Source of the DNA: Streptomyces sp. G-G2
Lineage (GTDB): Bacteria; Actinomycetota; Actinomycetes; Streptomycetales; Streptomycetaceae
Direction of reading: 5' to 3'
Assembly (NCBI RefSeq): GCF_030063135.1
Contig: NZ_JASISO010000025.1
Coordinates: 53,798 to 117,797, forward strand
DNA: 64,000 nt
Position numbers and translations under genes: made by a program. The notes under the pieces are model-generated. The model made no database searches. It was given only the letters and a program-made list of their open reading frames with translations, and was not told the origin of the DNA. Positions within the stretch are counted from its first letter, which is position 1. Every line of letters starts with the position of its first letter. Shown here one piece after another: positions 11,301-18,377 of this stretch.

Positions 11301-13342
11301 GCTGTGGTCGTGTAGTTGCCGATCGCCGGGTTGAACCCGTGGTGGTCGGTGTTCTGCGACAGCCCGGAGGCGATGACCGGCTGCGGAACCTGAGTGGTCA
11401 ACTGTTGCCAGTTGGGTCCTGCCGAGTAGTTGGTGCCGTCATTGGACTGCACCTCCCAGTAGTAGGCCTGACCCCACTTGAGCTTGCCCGCCGGGACGTC
11501 GTAGTAGCTGTTGGTGATCAGCCCTGAATCGGCGAGCTTGTTGCCCGAGGTGTCGTAGATCTGGAAGTCGAACTTGGGGGTGACGGAGACATTGTTGTCC
11601 ACCGTCCCATTGGCACTCAGCTGTGGTGTCAGAGTCTGCACCGGCGAGTTGTTCGGCGGGCTGGTCGACAGGATCTGCGGCAGCAACGCGCCGGTATACG
11701 TCAGCTTCAGGCTGGGACCGCGCAGGGTGTTGTAAGAGGCGAACTGCTTCCAGTGCAGGTTGTCGGCCGTCGACGCCGTGACGGCCAGACCGTAATCGTT
11801 GGTCGCCCCGGTCGCCGCGGCCCAGTTGTTGAACGGAGTCGTGGACAGGGGCACCGTCAGGTAGTCCCCCTTCGACTGGTCGCCGCCGCTGTTGGCGCAT
11901 CCGTTGGGCACGCTCGGGGTGAGGTTGCCGATGGACGCGCCGTAGGTCAGCCCGGGGTAGGAGGTCACCTTCGACGGTGTCCACGCCTGGGTGATGGGAG
12001 CGACGTCAAACCGCTCCGGCGTGCACGTGGAGGACCACACGTCGAAGAGGGTCAGCGAAGCCGCGGACACGTTGGCCCTTGAGCCGTCCAGCCCCAGGTA
12101 GGGAAACTGCATGAAGGAGATGGCCGAGTGAGGACCGGAGTCGAAGGAACCGACCTTGGTGGTCAGCTCCATCGAGTGGTCGATGTCGTTGCCCGCCCCC
12201 GTCTCCGCGTAAGTGGTCAGAGCATGGACATTGTTGTAAGACGGGTCGACCGTCACCGGGAAGGTACGGCCGGCGTCGTGCAACCACGCCGGATCCAGCG
12301 TCATGACCAGGGCGGTACGGCCCTGAGACGACTTCAGCTCGTAACGCACTTGGTGAGTCGTCCCTCGCTCACCGGAAGTACGGTCGATCTTCGAGTCATA
12401 GGCGTACGCAGGCGGGATCACCCCCTGCGTCTTGCCGGAGGCCTCCACCAGAGTGATGGCGCCGTCCTTCCCCGCTACCGCACTGAGCCCCTTCAGATCC
12501 AGGGGGAACGTCCACACATTGCCGGCCTGCGGCGAGTGGATGACCAGCGCCTCCTTGAGTCCCACCGTGCTCGGCTCCAGCACGAGGTCCGTCTGGGGAA
12601 GCACACCCTTGTACGTTGCCGTCGAGCCCGAGACCACCGGTGCGACAGCCGCCGCGCCCTGCAAGCCGTACGACATGGTGTGGCCACTGTCGACAGCCAG
12701 GTGAACCAAGGAGGTGTCGGCGGCACTCCGCGCGAAGTCAACCGCACTGGCCCCGGCCGCCTGATGCAACCTGCCGTCCGCGCCATCATGAACACTCGTG
12801 TCGATGGGCTGCCAGGTACCGGAAGGGTCCTGGTAGTTCTTGGGGAGCTGGGTGAGGTCGCGGGTGTACGAGCCGTCGGCGTTCTCGAAGTAGTCCGACG
12901 TCGCCGTCGACTTCGTTGCGTTTCGCTTGCTGGTCCGGGCGTCGAAGCCCAACTTGTCACCGCTGGGGCCCGCCGTCACCTTTCGCGCGTACGGGGCGTA
13001 TTCGGGCAGCTCGCCCTTCCCCTTCCCAGGGGCCTGACCTGCCCCCTTTCCGGCTCGAGTGGATGCCGCGGACACTTGGTGCCCACGTCCGGCAGCAGTG
13101 CCCGACTGCTGCTTCGGCAGGTCACCCCAGTGCGGTGATGGCGGTGTATCCGAGGTGATCCAGTCGGCCAGGGAGGACAGCTTGGGCAGGGTGACGGCCG
13201 GCAGGGTCGCGCCGGTATTCATCGCGGTCTGGGTGCTCAGCCACAAGGCTGTGGCTGACAGCATCCCAACAGCGGTAACGCGCCGCAGGCGGCGAAGTCT
13301 TCGCGCCTGCTTGGTGGAGCCGCGGAAACGGCGTGGACGCAC
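2306..13342 (-). CDS. Giant secreted RHS-repeat polymorphic toxin with LamG, HINT and EndoU RNase tip
   Basis: A 3678-residue protein from a GTG preceded by CTGGAG. Residues about 15-45 are a basic stretch plus hydrophobic segment (export signal or anchor). Then come a DNRLRE-like wall-protein region, two LamG/concanavalin-like domains, dozens of YDxxG(N/R) RHS repeats with a third LamG-like insert, and the RHS core (AARWYDPGVGRFMNKD, then NPFVYVDDNPLNRTDPSG). A glycine/alanine-rich hydrophobic linker follows. The HINT domain spans about 3343-3541 (HSFTGSTPVLMADG to LVHN), has an inserted hydrophobic stretch, and has Ser rather than Cys at its first position. The last 137 residues read as bacterial EndoU: His in SHILRGG and GGHMAPG, Lys in NPGKTVFP, then EHVSDIATDP and VRDGVCIRV. 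The RHS shell should encapsulate and deliver the RNase; HINT would release it. The cognate immunity gene overlaps the 3' end. Confidence 0.9.
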   Translation of the reverse strand: MRPRRFRGSTKQARRLRRLRRVTAVGMLSATALWLSTQTAMNTGATLPAVTLPKLSSLADWITSDTPPSPHWGDLPKQQSGTAAGRGHQVSAASTRAGKGAGQAPGKGKGELPEYAPYARKVTAGPSGDKLGFDARTSKRNATKSTATSDYFENADGSYTRDLTQLPKNYQDPSGTWQPIDTSVHDGADGRLHQAAGASAVDFARSAADTSLVHLAVDSGHTMSYGLQGAAAVAPVVSGSTATYKGVLPQTDLVLEPSTVGLKEALVIHSPQAGNVWTFPLDLKGLSAVAGKDGAITLVEASGKTQGVIPPAYAYDSKIDRTSGERGTTHQVRYELKSSQGRTALVMTLDPAWLHDAGRTFPVTVDPSYNNVHALTTYAETGAGNDIDHSMELTTKVGSFDSGPHSAISFMQFPYLGLDGSRANVSAASLTLFDVWSSTCTPERFDVAPITQAWTPSKVTSYPGLTYGASIGNLTPSVPNGCANSGGDQSKGDYLTVPLSTTPFNNWAAATGATNDYGLAVTASTADNLHWKQFASYNTLRGPSLKLTYTGALLPQILSTSPPNNSPVQTLTPQLSANGTVDNNVSVTPKFDFQIYDTSGNKLADSGLITNSYYDVPAGKLKWGQAYYWEVQSNDGTNYSAGPNWQQLTTQVPQPVIASGLSQNTDHHGFNPAIGNYTTTATDANVSSPGPSLTVTRDYNSRDSRTTGAFGTGWSSLFDAKATEQYDSAGAVGSVQVTYPDGSVIGYGRNSDGSFTAPQGRFATFKSITGGYSLTDKNATTYAFTQALGSGSFALASITDANGRAQTFSLTSGKVTTVTSAASGRALHLTWSTPAGASGAHVATVVTDPVTTANPLTWTYTYTGDQLAKVCPPTSTTNCTQYGYTAGSPYQSQVLDQGASSFWPLSESSGTTAASTVLSQQGADNGTYSNVTLGQPGLGAGSPATAAGFNGTSSSVQLPDLHASSSTAQTVSLWFKTSTQAPGVLFSYSDMAVKATETSGNIIPVLYVGTDGKLNGTLRAGTDMSTIKTSSAVTDGKWHHVALAGSWTAQTMWLDGNQVGTGAGYSADGGGNMAPWQFNHVYVGTGYLGDAWPDQPHPNSSTLYGTYFNGSIANVSFFNKPLSQASVTALQQAGTKQTSLLTSVTRPSGKAYSAVTYNAATAAVTGATDENGGSWTMSTPTVTGSSQIYRAAVLGAAPATYHRLGDAAGASQAYDEIHSGPATYNGVTLGAAGPFADNTAASFNGTSSYIQLPSTDQVVTQPGSVDMWFKMPAGNTAGGVLYDQMAQSLTGGNPTGGNWTPALYVGTDGKLYGKFWDTNGTGGMMTSPGKINDGKWHHVMLAAGATSGQALYLDGTKAGSTTAALLTSVANYTYIGAGEAGGNWPNHPTNELGYFPGSIAEVAFYRTQLTGQDASAHFNAGQNSTGLAPLQTASVTDPGGKAVKYQYDLWNGNRMVAQIDGLGNKTFYGYDTGGYLHTVTDPNGNVSTAGHDVRGNEVSKTTCQNQAANSCSTTYTTYLPDDTSAQLTPSPINDLVDTVRDGRSASATDNTYLTSYSYDALGNRTKVTTPPVAGFPSGRSTLVSYTDGTTNPAADSGFAPKGLPSKTVSPGGATTTISYFRNGDIASMTDPNGLVTKFTYDNLGRVLTNTAISDTFPAGLVTSFGYDGESRVTSQTDAKATNRVTGAVHQPQTTTVFDADGQVLSQTVADLTGGDASRTVSTIYNAYDEAATTTDATGGIKNYTYDAYGNQATVKDALGNVTAYTYDPNGHQLTQTLKGYTGDPVNPSAAQDLVTTSRAYDPAGRLQSVTDAMGNSTAYTYTDNNLSATVTRVDSTGTKTFVQQSNSYDAAGNVVQQATNNGATVTKSTLDAASRPTSTTVDPDGVNRTTTVSFTPDDKPATSTLTDASGASHTTKTTFDPMGNVTSRTLQEDAAGHPAGWWPLNQTSGTTATDASGTGNTASSTGPVSWTDGAAAFNGTTGGISTNGPVLNTAASYTVSAWANLADTSNFRTIVAQGGTNHGAFFLQYAPNFGKWMFQSPSADATSGLTYAMATAPTAPALNTWTHLVGVFNSATSTMSLYVNGVLAGTATNTSPWNANGPLTIGNAKLAGGGYLSGNTHNGQIGNVQAYSRALTAADVATLYGAGRSGGTTASSTEATSTWKLDQRGLPTSMTDPNTNTTNYTYDEAGHLTVTSAPAVNAEPNGGPASLVHPTALVGYDTFGDQTETQDPNGNTVTTAYDASGRKAGQTLPSYTPPGGGTPITGASTSLTYDKAGNLTKVTDPLTHTTSYLYDQLGDTSQVTDANNGVSHTLFDPNGQALAATDPAGIQTQATYDYLGRKVTSTILERFPAPSAITTTNSYAASAINPGGAFLASTTTHNGVTASYGYDKVGEQTQVTDGAGNTTRYTYDLQGRKTITTLPDGTKSKVTLDQLGDPLTIQSLDTDGTTVLSSKSATYDAMGRTMSATDANQHTATFTRDATGLLTGEVQPVDATHSITTSFGYDASGQRTRFTDGRGNSTYSTYNAWNLPESTIQPSVTTSTYSYTTAADSTQTTTYDAAGRPVTQTSPGGVKVTVGYDNLGNITSRDGTGAEAATASRSFTYDKDNRLLTANTAAIDTTLRATNETLTYNDRSQPLSVSGSGGTSSFAFNNDGLPTARTDASGTTAYTYDNADRLATITDAATTTKLTYSYNTLSQPSTIQYGTGNTRSYTYDHLHRLTGDSLKTSAGASVASIAYGYDGNDNETSKTTTGLAGAASNTYTYDWANRLTSWNNGTATTAYGYDTSGNRIQSGANVYTYDARNQLTGDGINTYTYSARGTVTRKTSGATPITSSSDAFDRQVTQGTQTYLSDALDRVITSTAGTGATTTFAYSGADNSVASDGVNTYTRTPGGSLLGIGTIAGGPATSALAYNDQHGDVVGNFTAASPTLSASRSYDPLGNPTATTNTPAGSLGYQSGWTDNSTGQVNMAARWYDPGVGRFMNKDTVSLDPAPNSVAANPFVYVDDNPLNRTDPSGHSWFGDAAHWVSKEWHSTVKAATGAYHTVANWASTQLNSAYNWAASAWHATVDAYDDTMAYLNRLKRQLADAYRPIRATVTQKWHETTAYVTSRARESVAVVTTTYQAAAVAVNTTTTFFQNHAAAIASFAASTAVFLGCEVAIGAATGGVGAVVGAAACGALAGEVGGAIDQGFKCMDGQSGACSAKAFGGAILLGAVGGAIGGALGGALGGKLAEAAIGKILPKLVTNTLEGAAVGGISGGATGAADYGLTCSDTSAGCSWSGAANAAISGAEDGAIGGAAGGILFTGAAAAKGRSSKGADESGPVEEGAGGSCPIEGSAPPHSFTGSTPVLMADGTAKPIDQVKAGDEVENAAPGKDDAQTHKVDKVIVTTTDHDFVDLTIVPNTENASTPSTPDQSSKARVLHRGALGLAASVAAFAAVLGSSPDGNASIVAAGASDVTTHGATLTTTYHHPFYDQTQSSFVDAQDLRPGDVLRTPTGTAQVTVVRLYHANTTTYDLTVDGLHTYYVLAGATAVLVHNCGTARFTVDSTGSASDATLQPSPGRINLASEQATSHILRGGLGRNGQWSGGHMAPGNPGKTVFPSSWSADDIMEHVSDIATDPNSRWEGGGPGGAWLTRRGNPAMFKVFGVRDGVCIRVAMEPAGRGIVSAFPDHGAC

Positions 13343-13484
13343 GAAAACTCCAGAGGAAGATCTTTAGGTGAACCAACAGACCCTCCCTGGTGCGCTCGTC
13401 GAAGCGCCAGAGCTGTAGATAAGATTTACGTAAGAGCGTGAAGATCTTGTGTAAACGATGGCGAAGCTGCCGCCGATTCGTTAC

Positions 13485-13994
13485 CTACGTGATCTTTCCC
13501 TGTTGAGCTGCGGTCTTCACTAGTCGCGCTACCTCAGAACCGGCCTCAGGAGAGTCCGAAACCACCGTGACGTTGCTCGTCGGCGTTCCACCGCCCACCA
13601 CCACAAAGCGCACCTTGTGCGCCTGCGAAGCGACTTGGATAACGGCGGCGGCCTGAACGTCGCCCACTGCCACCACCACATCGCAGTGACGCTGAACCAA
13701 CGTGTTCGCATAGGGGACCGCGTTGCCCACAGTCGCCGGACCGAACACCGGAAGCGAACTCACCTTCGCGTGCGTCTCCAGGGACGCACTCTCCATCCCC
13801 GCCCAGATCTGTGCAGCCTGCGATCCGGTCACCCCCTGCGCATCCGACAGCAGGCATGCACTGAAAGCGGTGTACTGACGCGCTCGGGGCACCGGCGACG
13901 GCCCGGCGCTGCCACTCAGCACGACAACAGCGGCAGCTGCGGCCGCCAGCGCAAACCCTGCCCCCGCGAACAACAACATCCGACGACGTCTCAT
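13485..13994 (-). CDS. Short BMP-family (basic membrane protein) substrate-binding-like protein, exported
   Basis: 169 residues from an ATG with AAAGGG six bases upstream. The N-terminus MRRRRMLLFAGAG plus an alanine/valine-rich stretch is a signal peptide or membrane anchor without a clear lipobox cysteine. The mature part resembles the first lobe of BMP-type periplasmic binding proteins: a CDVVVAVGDVQAAAVIQVA segment, then VRFVVVGGG and VVSDSPEAGSEVARLVKTAA. It is roughly half the length of a normal BMP receptor, so ligand binding by two lobes is unlikely. It lies about 140 bases upstream of the RHS toxin on the same strand and may be co-transcribed. Role unknown: surface accessory of the toxin locus or unrelated. 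Confidence 0.6.
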   Translation of the reverse strand: MRRRRMLLFAGAGFALAAAAAAVVVLSGSAGPSPVPRARQYTAFSACLLSDAQGVTGSQAAQIWAGMESASLETHAKVSSLPVFGPATVGNAVPYANTLVQRHCDVVVAVGDVQAAAVIQVASQAHKVRFVVVGGGTPTSNVTVVSDSPEAGSEVARLVKTAAQQGKIT

Positions 13995-14261
13995 GGACAA
14001 CCCTTTCCTCGTGGCACGGCACATCGCCCACCACAGCCCGCGCGAGCATATGCGCCCTCCCGCCCGCTCACGCCAAGGGGTAGTACGACCTCGCAGAGCA
14101 CCCTGTCGCTCACGCCATACGTGCGTGCCAGCGTTCAACCCTCCCATTTGAGGGGCCCTCAGCCGCCACAGGCCTTGCGGATGTCACACCGGCCCGCGAT
14201 ATCGTGTGCCGGTTCGACGCCGATGGTGTCCGACCCCAACCGTCCCCCCGAAAGGTCACCA

Positions 14262-14615
14262 GTGTCGTTCCCGCCGAGTCATACCGCCCTGCCCGCACGC
14301 GCTGCCATCACCAAATGGGCTCCCCGTGTGCTGCTTGCCCTGGTACCGGTACTCAGCCTGGGGCTCCTGTGCGCCGTACCCTCCCTGGTCCTAGCTGTGC
14401 GGCGGAATTCCCGAGCCGGATGGGTCGGCTTCGCCTGCTTCGCCGCACTCACAGTTGCCTGGGTCACCAACACCGAACTCCACAAGTTCGAAACATCGGC
14501 AGGGGCCTCGGTCGTCAACATCCTTCTCCTCCTCCTCACGACCGTCGGCGCAATGCTGCATTGCCTTCTCACCTGGACCACCACGAAGCGATCTCCCGAA
14601 ACAGAGACCAAATGA
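14262..14615 (+). CDS. Small membrane protein, three to four predicted helices
   Basis: 117 residues from the GTG with GAAAGG six bases upstream; an in-frame ATG at 14223 would add 13 residues. It shows hydrophobic segments around VLLALVPVLSLGLLCAVPSL, WVGFACFAALTVAWV and VVNILLLLLTTVGAMLHCLL and ends in a polar tail. No catalytic motif is visible. It is transcribed away from the toxin locus and toward the end of the phage head operon, followed by an inverted repeat at 14659-14683. Function unknown. Confidence 0.65.
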   Translation: MSFPPSHTALPARAAITKWAPRVLLALVPVLSLGLLCAVPSLVLAVRRNSRAGWVGFACFAALTVAWVTNTELHKFETSAGASVVNILLLLLTTVGAMLHCLLTWTTTKRSPETETK

Positions 14616-14658
14616 CCCGCGCGATCCCGAATTAGGGTGTTCAATCAAGCCTTGGTCG

Positions 14659-14683
14659 CCGTTGCTGTCGTGTTCAGCAACGG
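14659..14683 (+). terminator. Stem-loop after the small membrane protein gene
   Basis: A 9-bp perfect stem (ccgttgctg / cagcaacgg) with a 7-base loop, 44 bases after the stop codon. No strong T tract, so a moderate terminator call. Confidence 0.45.
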
Positions 14684-14754
14684 ATCAAAGCCGTCCGAGT
14701 AGTGCTGGTGCCCCGATGCTCTGAGCGTTCGCCTTCACGAAAGGGCCTGACCCT

Positions 14755-14802
14755 GGCCTGATGCTGGGGCCCCTCCGATCCTGGGCCCGCCAGCATCAGG
14801 CC
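14755..14802 (-). terminator. Strong hairpin ending the phage head/neck operon
   Basis: A perfect 13-bp stem (ggcctgatgctgg / ccagcatcaggcc) with a GC-rich loop, overlapping the stop codon of the last neck gene. For a minus-strand transcript it lies exactly at the end of the operon, where tail genes would normally follow. Confidence 0.6.
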
Positions 14803-15224
14803 GTTGCCGTCGCGGCGAGCTTGTACCGCTGGATGTACGTCACGACGTCCCCGCCGACCGGGTCGGCGCCTTCGTCCACGAGGAGCTCCCGGGCCCACAC
14901 GTTCAGACCGGGGGCGGTGACCGGCTGCTCCCAGTCGCCCGCCGGCGTGCGCTGGAGGAATGCACGGCGTACCCGGTCGGCCAGCCACTCGGCCTGGTCG
15001 GTGCGGGCGCCGACGATCGTCACCTGAAACGCCGGACAGGCGTCCTCGGAGTAATCAGCGAACGGCGAGCCGCCCACCAGACCGCCCAAGGGGTAGAGCA
15101 CGCTGTACGGAAGCGGCGCCGGCCGGCCGTCCACCAGCGGGAGCCCCCCGAGCCCGCAGGGCCTGCCGGTCGCCGCGGTCAGCATGGTGCGTACGGCGGC
15201 CGTGAGCGGAGCCCTGTCGATCAA
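14796..15224 (-). CDS. Phage neck/tail-completion protein (tail-terminator-like)
   Basis: 142 residues from a TTG with GGGAGG seven bases upstream, overlapping the end of the preceding gene. It reads IDRAPLTAAVRTMLTAATGRPC..., contains PLPYSVLYPLGGLVGG, and has a mid-section FQVTIVGARTDQAEWLADRVRRAFL. The pattern of a short helix, a P-Y dipeptide and an ExxADRVRRAL-type helix is typical of small tail-terminator or minor tail proteins in actinophages. Position as the last gene after a gp10-like and a DUF6093-like neck protein supports this. Exact family not certain. Confidence 0.6.
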   Translation of the reverse strand: MIDRAPLTAAVRTMLTAATGRPCGLGGLPLVDGRPAPLPYSVLYPLGGLVGGSPFADYSEDACPAFQVTIVGARTDQAEWLADRVRRAFLQRTPAGDWEQPVTAPGLNVWARELLVDEGADPVGGDVVTYIQRYKLAATATA

Positions 15225-15460
15225 TCGGAGCCTCCCGTGAAATGGGAGGCCGCGGGCCCCTCGATGGACAGCACGCCGTACCGGCACATGCCGAGCCCGT
15301 CCCACTCCGTGACGCCCGGCGTCGTGATGATCGAGAGAGTGCGTTCGCCATCCGCGTCCAGCAGCTCGGCGACGACCACGGCCCGGGACAGCATGCCGCG
15401 TTCGTGCCCGCCGAGGACATCGGTCAGGGCCTCCTCAATGTCGGCGGCGAGATCGGTCAC
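15221..15460 (-). CDS. Small phage neck-region protein, unknown function
   Basis: 79 residues from a GTG that shares GTGA with the stop of the upstream gene; its own stop overlaps the next start. It begins TDLAADIEEALTDVL and ends ASHFTGGSD. Four-base overlaps on both sides mark it as an integral member of the head-to-tail operon. No recognisable motif. Confidence 0.65.
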   Translation of the reverse strand: MTDLAADIEEALTDVLGGHERGMLSRAVVVAELLDADGERTLSIITTPGVTEWDGLGMCRYGVLSIEGPAASHFTGGSD

Positions 15461-15867
15461 AGGGCACGCTCCACCGCAGCACCGAGAATCCGGGCGACGA
15501 CCGGACCGGATGCTTCGACCGCGGGTCCGACGTGAGGGAACGGGGGCTGCGCGTACCGGCGCCCGAGGCTGTCCGTCCCGACGAACCCGTACTCCAGCCT
15601 CCGGGCCTGCGGGGCGTCCGAGCCGATCTCTGCGATGAACACCGGCCCCGCTGCTGTCACGTCGGACTGCCACGAAGCCCGGTACTTGCCGGTGATCACC
15701 CGCGGGCCCGGATGGCCAGACGCCCGCTGACGGATCGAAGCCACCAGCAGAGCCGCGCTGACCCGGGCCGCAGCCTCCGACTCCGAGCGCAGGGAGAGCC
15801 CCTTCTGATCGAAGAGGGCCGCGAGCGCCGCCGGATGGTTGAAAGATCCCCCCTTCGCCCGGCTCAC
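15457..15867 (-). CDS. HK97 gp10-like head-tail connector protein
   Basis: 136 residues, MSRAKGGSFNHPAALAALF..., with the central ITGKYRASWQSDVTAAGPV, a YGFVGTDSLGRRYAQPPFPH loop and a final helix VARILGAAVERAL. This layout (N-terminal helix, a GxYRxS strand, a bulky glycine-rich loop ending in P-F-P, and a C-terminal helix) is that of gp10/gpU-type neck proteins joining head and tail. It overlaps its neighbours by a few bases on both sides. Confidence 0.7.
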   Translation of the reverse strand: MSRAKGGSFNHPAALAALFDQKGLSLRSESEAAARVSAALLVASIRQRASGHPGPRVITGKYRASWQSDVTAAGPVFIAEIGSDAPQARRLEYGFVGTDSLGRRYAQPPFPHVGPAVEASGPVVARILGAAVERAL

Positions 15868-16274
15868 TGGGCGCCCCGGTCACGCTGCTCCAGCCAGACG
15901 GTCCGCAGAACCGGAAGCGACGACACCTCTCCCATCGTGGTCACCTCATACGTACGGCCCTCGGCCTGCCGGTCATGAGCCGCGACCACCAGCACCACGT
16001 CACGGTCCTCCAGCTCCGGCGCCGACAGCGGCAGCAGCAGCTTGTACCCGGCCCGGATCTCCTCCGCCCACGCCCCGTCCCGGCTTCTGCTGCGGATCTT
16101 CTCCTGCTGCGGGTACAGCCCGGCGTTCCCGTCGTAGACCATGAGCGGAGGCCCGTCGACCAGCTGCCCGGTCTTCGGGTCGAGGACCTGCTCACCGACA
16201 TCACGCATCACCCTCACCGTGTCCGGCATCAGGTGCCGCTCCGCGAAGCGGGCAACCCCCGCCTGATCAAGCAC
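15864..16274 (-). CDS. Phage neck protein, DUF6093-like
   Basis: 136 residues. It opens with an RFAERHLMPDTVRVMRDVG segment, followed by DPKTGQLVDGPP, a YPQQEKIRSRSRDGAWAEEIRAGYKLLLP stretch and a C-terminal GRTYEVTTMGEVSSLPVLRTV. The H-L-M-P-D-T-V opening and the later beta-rich half match actinophage head-tail proteins annotated as DUF6093. It overlaps the upstream gene by 8 bases and the gp10-like gene downstream by 4, consistent with an ordered neck module. Confidence 0.7.
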   Translation of the reverse strand: MLDQAGVARFAERHLMPDTVRVMRDVGEQVLDPKTGQLVDGPPLMVYDGNAGLYPQQEKIRSRSRDGAWAEEIRAGYKLLLPLSAPELEDRDVVLVVAAHDRQAEGRTYEVTTMGEVSSLPVLRTVWLEQRDRGAQ

Positions 16275-16635
16275 CGACAGCCCACTCCCGAAGCTGCGCC
16301 AGCAACCCGCGGGTCAGCTCTCCAGGCCGCCCGTCAAGGTCATCGCGGGCGAACATGGCCTCATCCAGCTTCTGGGCATCCACGGCGTTGAGGAAGTCGA
16401 CCACCACGTGTCGGAGATTGGCCGGCTCGGCCATGACCTCGGCCAGGCCATCGAAGCCGAACCCCTCCCAGCCCGGCGACAGGAACAGCGTCACCTCCGG
16501 CGCCTCGCCCGGTACTTGTGTGACCCGGTAGACCTCTACGGCCGGGGCCACGTCGAGGCCGCAGACCTCGATCACCGGTGGCTCATCCGGGAGAGCAGTG
16601 ATACGGACACGACGGGGCTGATCGAACGCGCTCAT
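16267..16635 (-). CDS. Phage structural-region protein, unknown (tail assembly or neck)
   Basis: 122 residues from ATG at 16635; no clear ribosome site. It reads MSAFDQPRRVRITALPDEPP with a later SPGWEGFGFDGLAEVMAEPANLRHVVVDFLNAVDAQKLDEAMF. It heads the downstream half of the split head-to-tail module and overlaps the DUF6093-like gene. No family recognised. Its upstream neighbourhood is cargo on the opposite strand, so the ancestral promoter may have been separated from it. Confidence 0.6.
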   Translation of the reverse strand: MSAFDQPRRVRITALPDEPPVIEVCGLDVAPAVEVYRVTQVPGEAPEVTLFLSPGWEGFGFDGLAEVMAEPANLRHVVVDFLNAVDAQKLDEAMFARDDLDGRPGELTRGLLAQLREWAVGA

Positions 16636-17013
16636 GAAGAGAACGCTAGGTGCGCGGGGCTCACGCTCCGCAGAGGCAGTAAGCGAACGGATCGGGACAT
16701 CCTCTCGGCGCCCTGTTAAGGGCCGCCAACTAGGAGCAGTTGGTGGCGAACCTGCTGACCGGAGGGTGCGCGGTTGCCGCGAGCGGGGCAGTGCGGCTGC
16801 ATGTTCGACCGGAATCCGCGCCCCCGGGTGCATCCGGAAGACATGCCAGCGGCGCCCCAGCTCGAGGCACTGCCCGCAGGTGGCGGGGCAACTACTCGAC
16901 GCGCCGGGCCGGATTGCTGTCCTTGACGTCTCACGCCCCGAATTATTCGCACACACGTTTGCGTTGATGAGTTACCTTCGCCCCTCCCACACCAACAACG
17001 GGAGGACCTCGTC
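16636..17013. other. Intergenic region between neck gene and nuclease gene
   Basis: Divergent spacer holding regulatory sequence for two outward genes. No gene or repeat seen apart from a GGGAGG ribosome site just before 17014. Confidence 0.5.
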
Positions 17014-18270
17014 ATGCAACTCATCGCCAGACGCGCCCTGTTACGGATGGCAACCGCTCTGACCGCAACGCTGATTACGGTAGCCGGGACGACTGTGGCC
17101 GCGTCGGCGCAGCCCATCCCTGAGATTGCCTCCCCAGTGGCCACCGGGCGCCCTGTGCCGGACCAGGGAAACCAGGACAGGAAGCCCGCCCCCAAACCGC
17201 AAACTGACCCCGCGGCGCACGGTGTGGGCAGCCCTACCAAGTGCTCGGAGCCGAACGCCGACGGTAACCGCAGCTGTATCGAATTCGGCAGCCGGGACAC
17301 GCCGCCCCGTGGCGTGCTGCCGCAGGAGCGTGGCCTCTCCGCTGCGATCACACCCCCACAGTGGTGCGACCAGGCCCGTGACCAGGTCTGGGCCACGCGA
17401 ACCCAGGCGTGCATCTGGACCACGCTCACGTACACCACTCAGCGAGTGGTCAACGGGCAGACAACGACCACTGGGGAAGCCCAGATGACGATCATGCAGT
17501 ACAACTACACTGACCCCGGTATGGGTCGGTACGGACACCAGATCGACACCTCCATGTACAGCGGCTGGGGCGACGCGACCAAGGCCACGATCGACGGACA
17601 GGGAACTCTGGCCGGACCCTGCACCCGCAACGGCGCCACGTTTCCCCAGAAGCCCTTGTCGCCCGCGAACAGCTGGCAGACCGGCGAATCCTTCTACGAC
17701 ACCACGGCCACGGCACCAGGCGCCACAGGCACGTGCGAGACGATGTGGTACCTCACCTTCACCAACGCCCCCTATTCTCCGGCCGTCACCAGCCGGTCAA
17801 TGAAGGAGGTGCGCTGCGACAACGCCACCGCCGGCCGCCCCGTCGTGGGCTGCGTCGTGCCGTGGGCCGCGTCCGACCTTGTCTACACCCGGACCGCCAC
17901 CCCCGAACTCGCCGACCACGTAGCCAAAGCGCAGGCTACGGGGCTGCCCTCCCGACTCACCCGCACGGAGAACCAAACCATCATCGACTCCAACCGGACC
18001 AAGGCGTGCGGCTCCGCTCCGAGCGTGCCGAACAAGTCGTGCGACGAGTACCCCATCGCTTCATCCCATCAAGGGCTCAACGCTGGCGGCACACGCCGTA
18101 CCCACCCCGGCTGCGGGTTCACCGGCGTCCCCGCGGGCACAGGCCCGACGGGGGTGAGCGTCTGCATGATTGCCGCCCCCGACAACAACTCGCAGGGCGG
18201 CACGAACACACAGTTCTTCCGGCGCGAGCGGGTACTCGAAAACGACCCCTTCAACGTCGTCGTCCGCTGA
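17014..18270 (+). CDS. Secreted NucA/NucB-family deoxyribonuclease
   Basis: 418 residues from ATG with GGGAGG upstream. Residues 1-32 form a signal peptide (twin Arg, hydrophobic core, ASAQ). A long beta-rich, Cys-containing middle part follows. The last 90 residues hold the NucA/NucB signature: NRTKACG, then SCDEYPIASSHQGL with the Asp-Glu catalytic pair, a CGFTGVP turn, and APDNNSQGGTNTQFFR. Bacillus NucB is a secreted DNase and the family is widely used as a toxin or competence nuclease. Here the enzyme is exported into the medium or envelope. The next gene, 108 bases downstream on the same strand, could be its partner. It lies inside the phage head module but on the opposite strand, so it is cargo. 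Confidence 0.8.
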   Translation: MQLIARRALLRMATALTATLITVAGTTVAASAQPIPEIASPVATGRPVPDQGNQDRKPAPKPQTDPAAHGVGSPTKCSEPNADGNRSCIEFGSRDTPPRGVLPQERGLSAAITPPQWCDQARDQVWATRTQACIWTTLTYTTQRVVNGQTTTTGEAQMTIMQYNYTDPGMGRYGHQIDTSMYSGWGDATKATIDGQGTLAGPCTRNGATFPQKPLSPANSWQTGESFYDTTATAPGATGTCETMWYLTFTNAPYSPAVTSRSMKEVRCDNATAGRPVVGCVVPWAASDLVYTRTATPELADHVAKAQATGLPSRLTRTENQTIIDSNRTKACGSAPSVPNKSCDEYPIASSHQGLNAGGTRRTHPGCGFTGVPAGTGPTGVSVCMIAAPDNNSQGGTNTQFFRRERVLENDPFNVVVR

Positions 18271-18377
18271 CGCACGGCGCTCCCCACTCCGCGTAAGGCG
18301 GCGCTGTTGCCTCAGGAGCACCACAGCTGATTTCCTCAGGTACCCGGGGCGGAGCCGAGAACCGAGGAGCAGCGACT

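Noticed and set aside
4400..12000. Many short repeats that could suggest a CRISPR array
   Set aside because: They are degenerate YD-repeat codons within one protein gene, not equal-length spacers.
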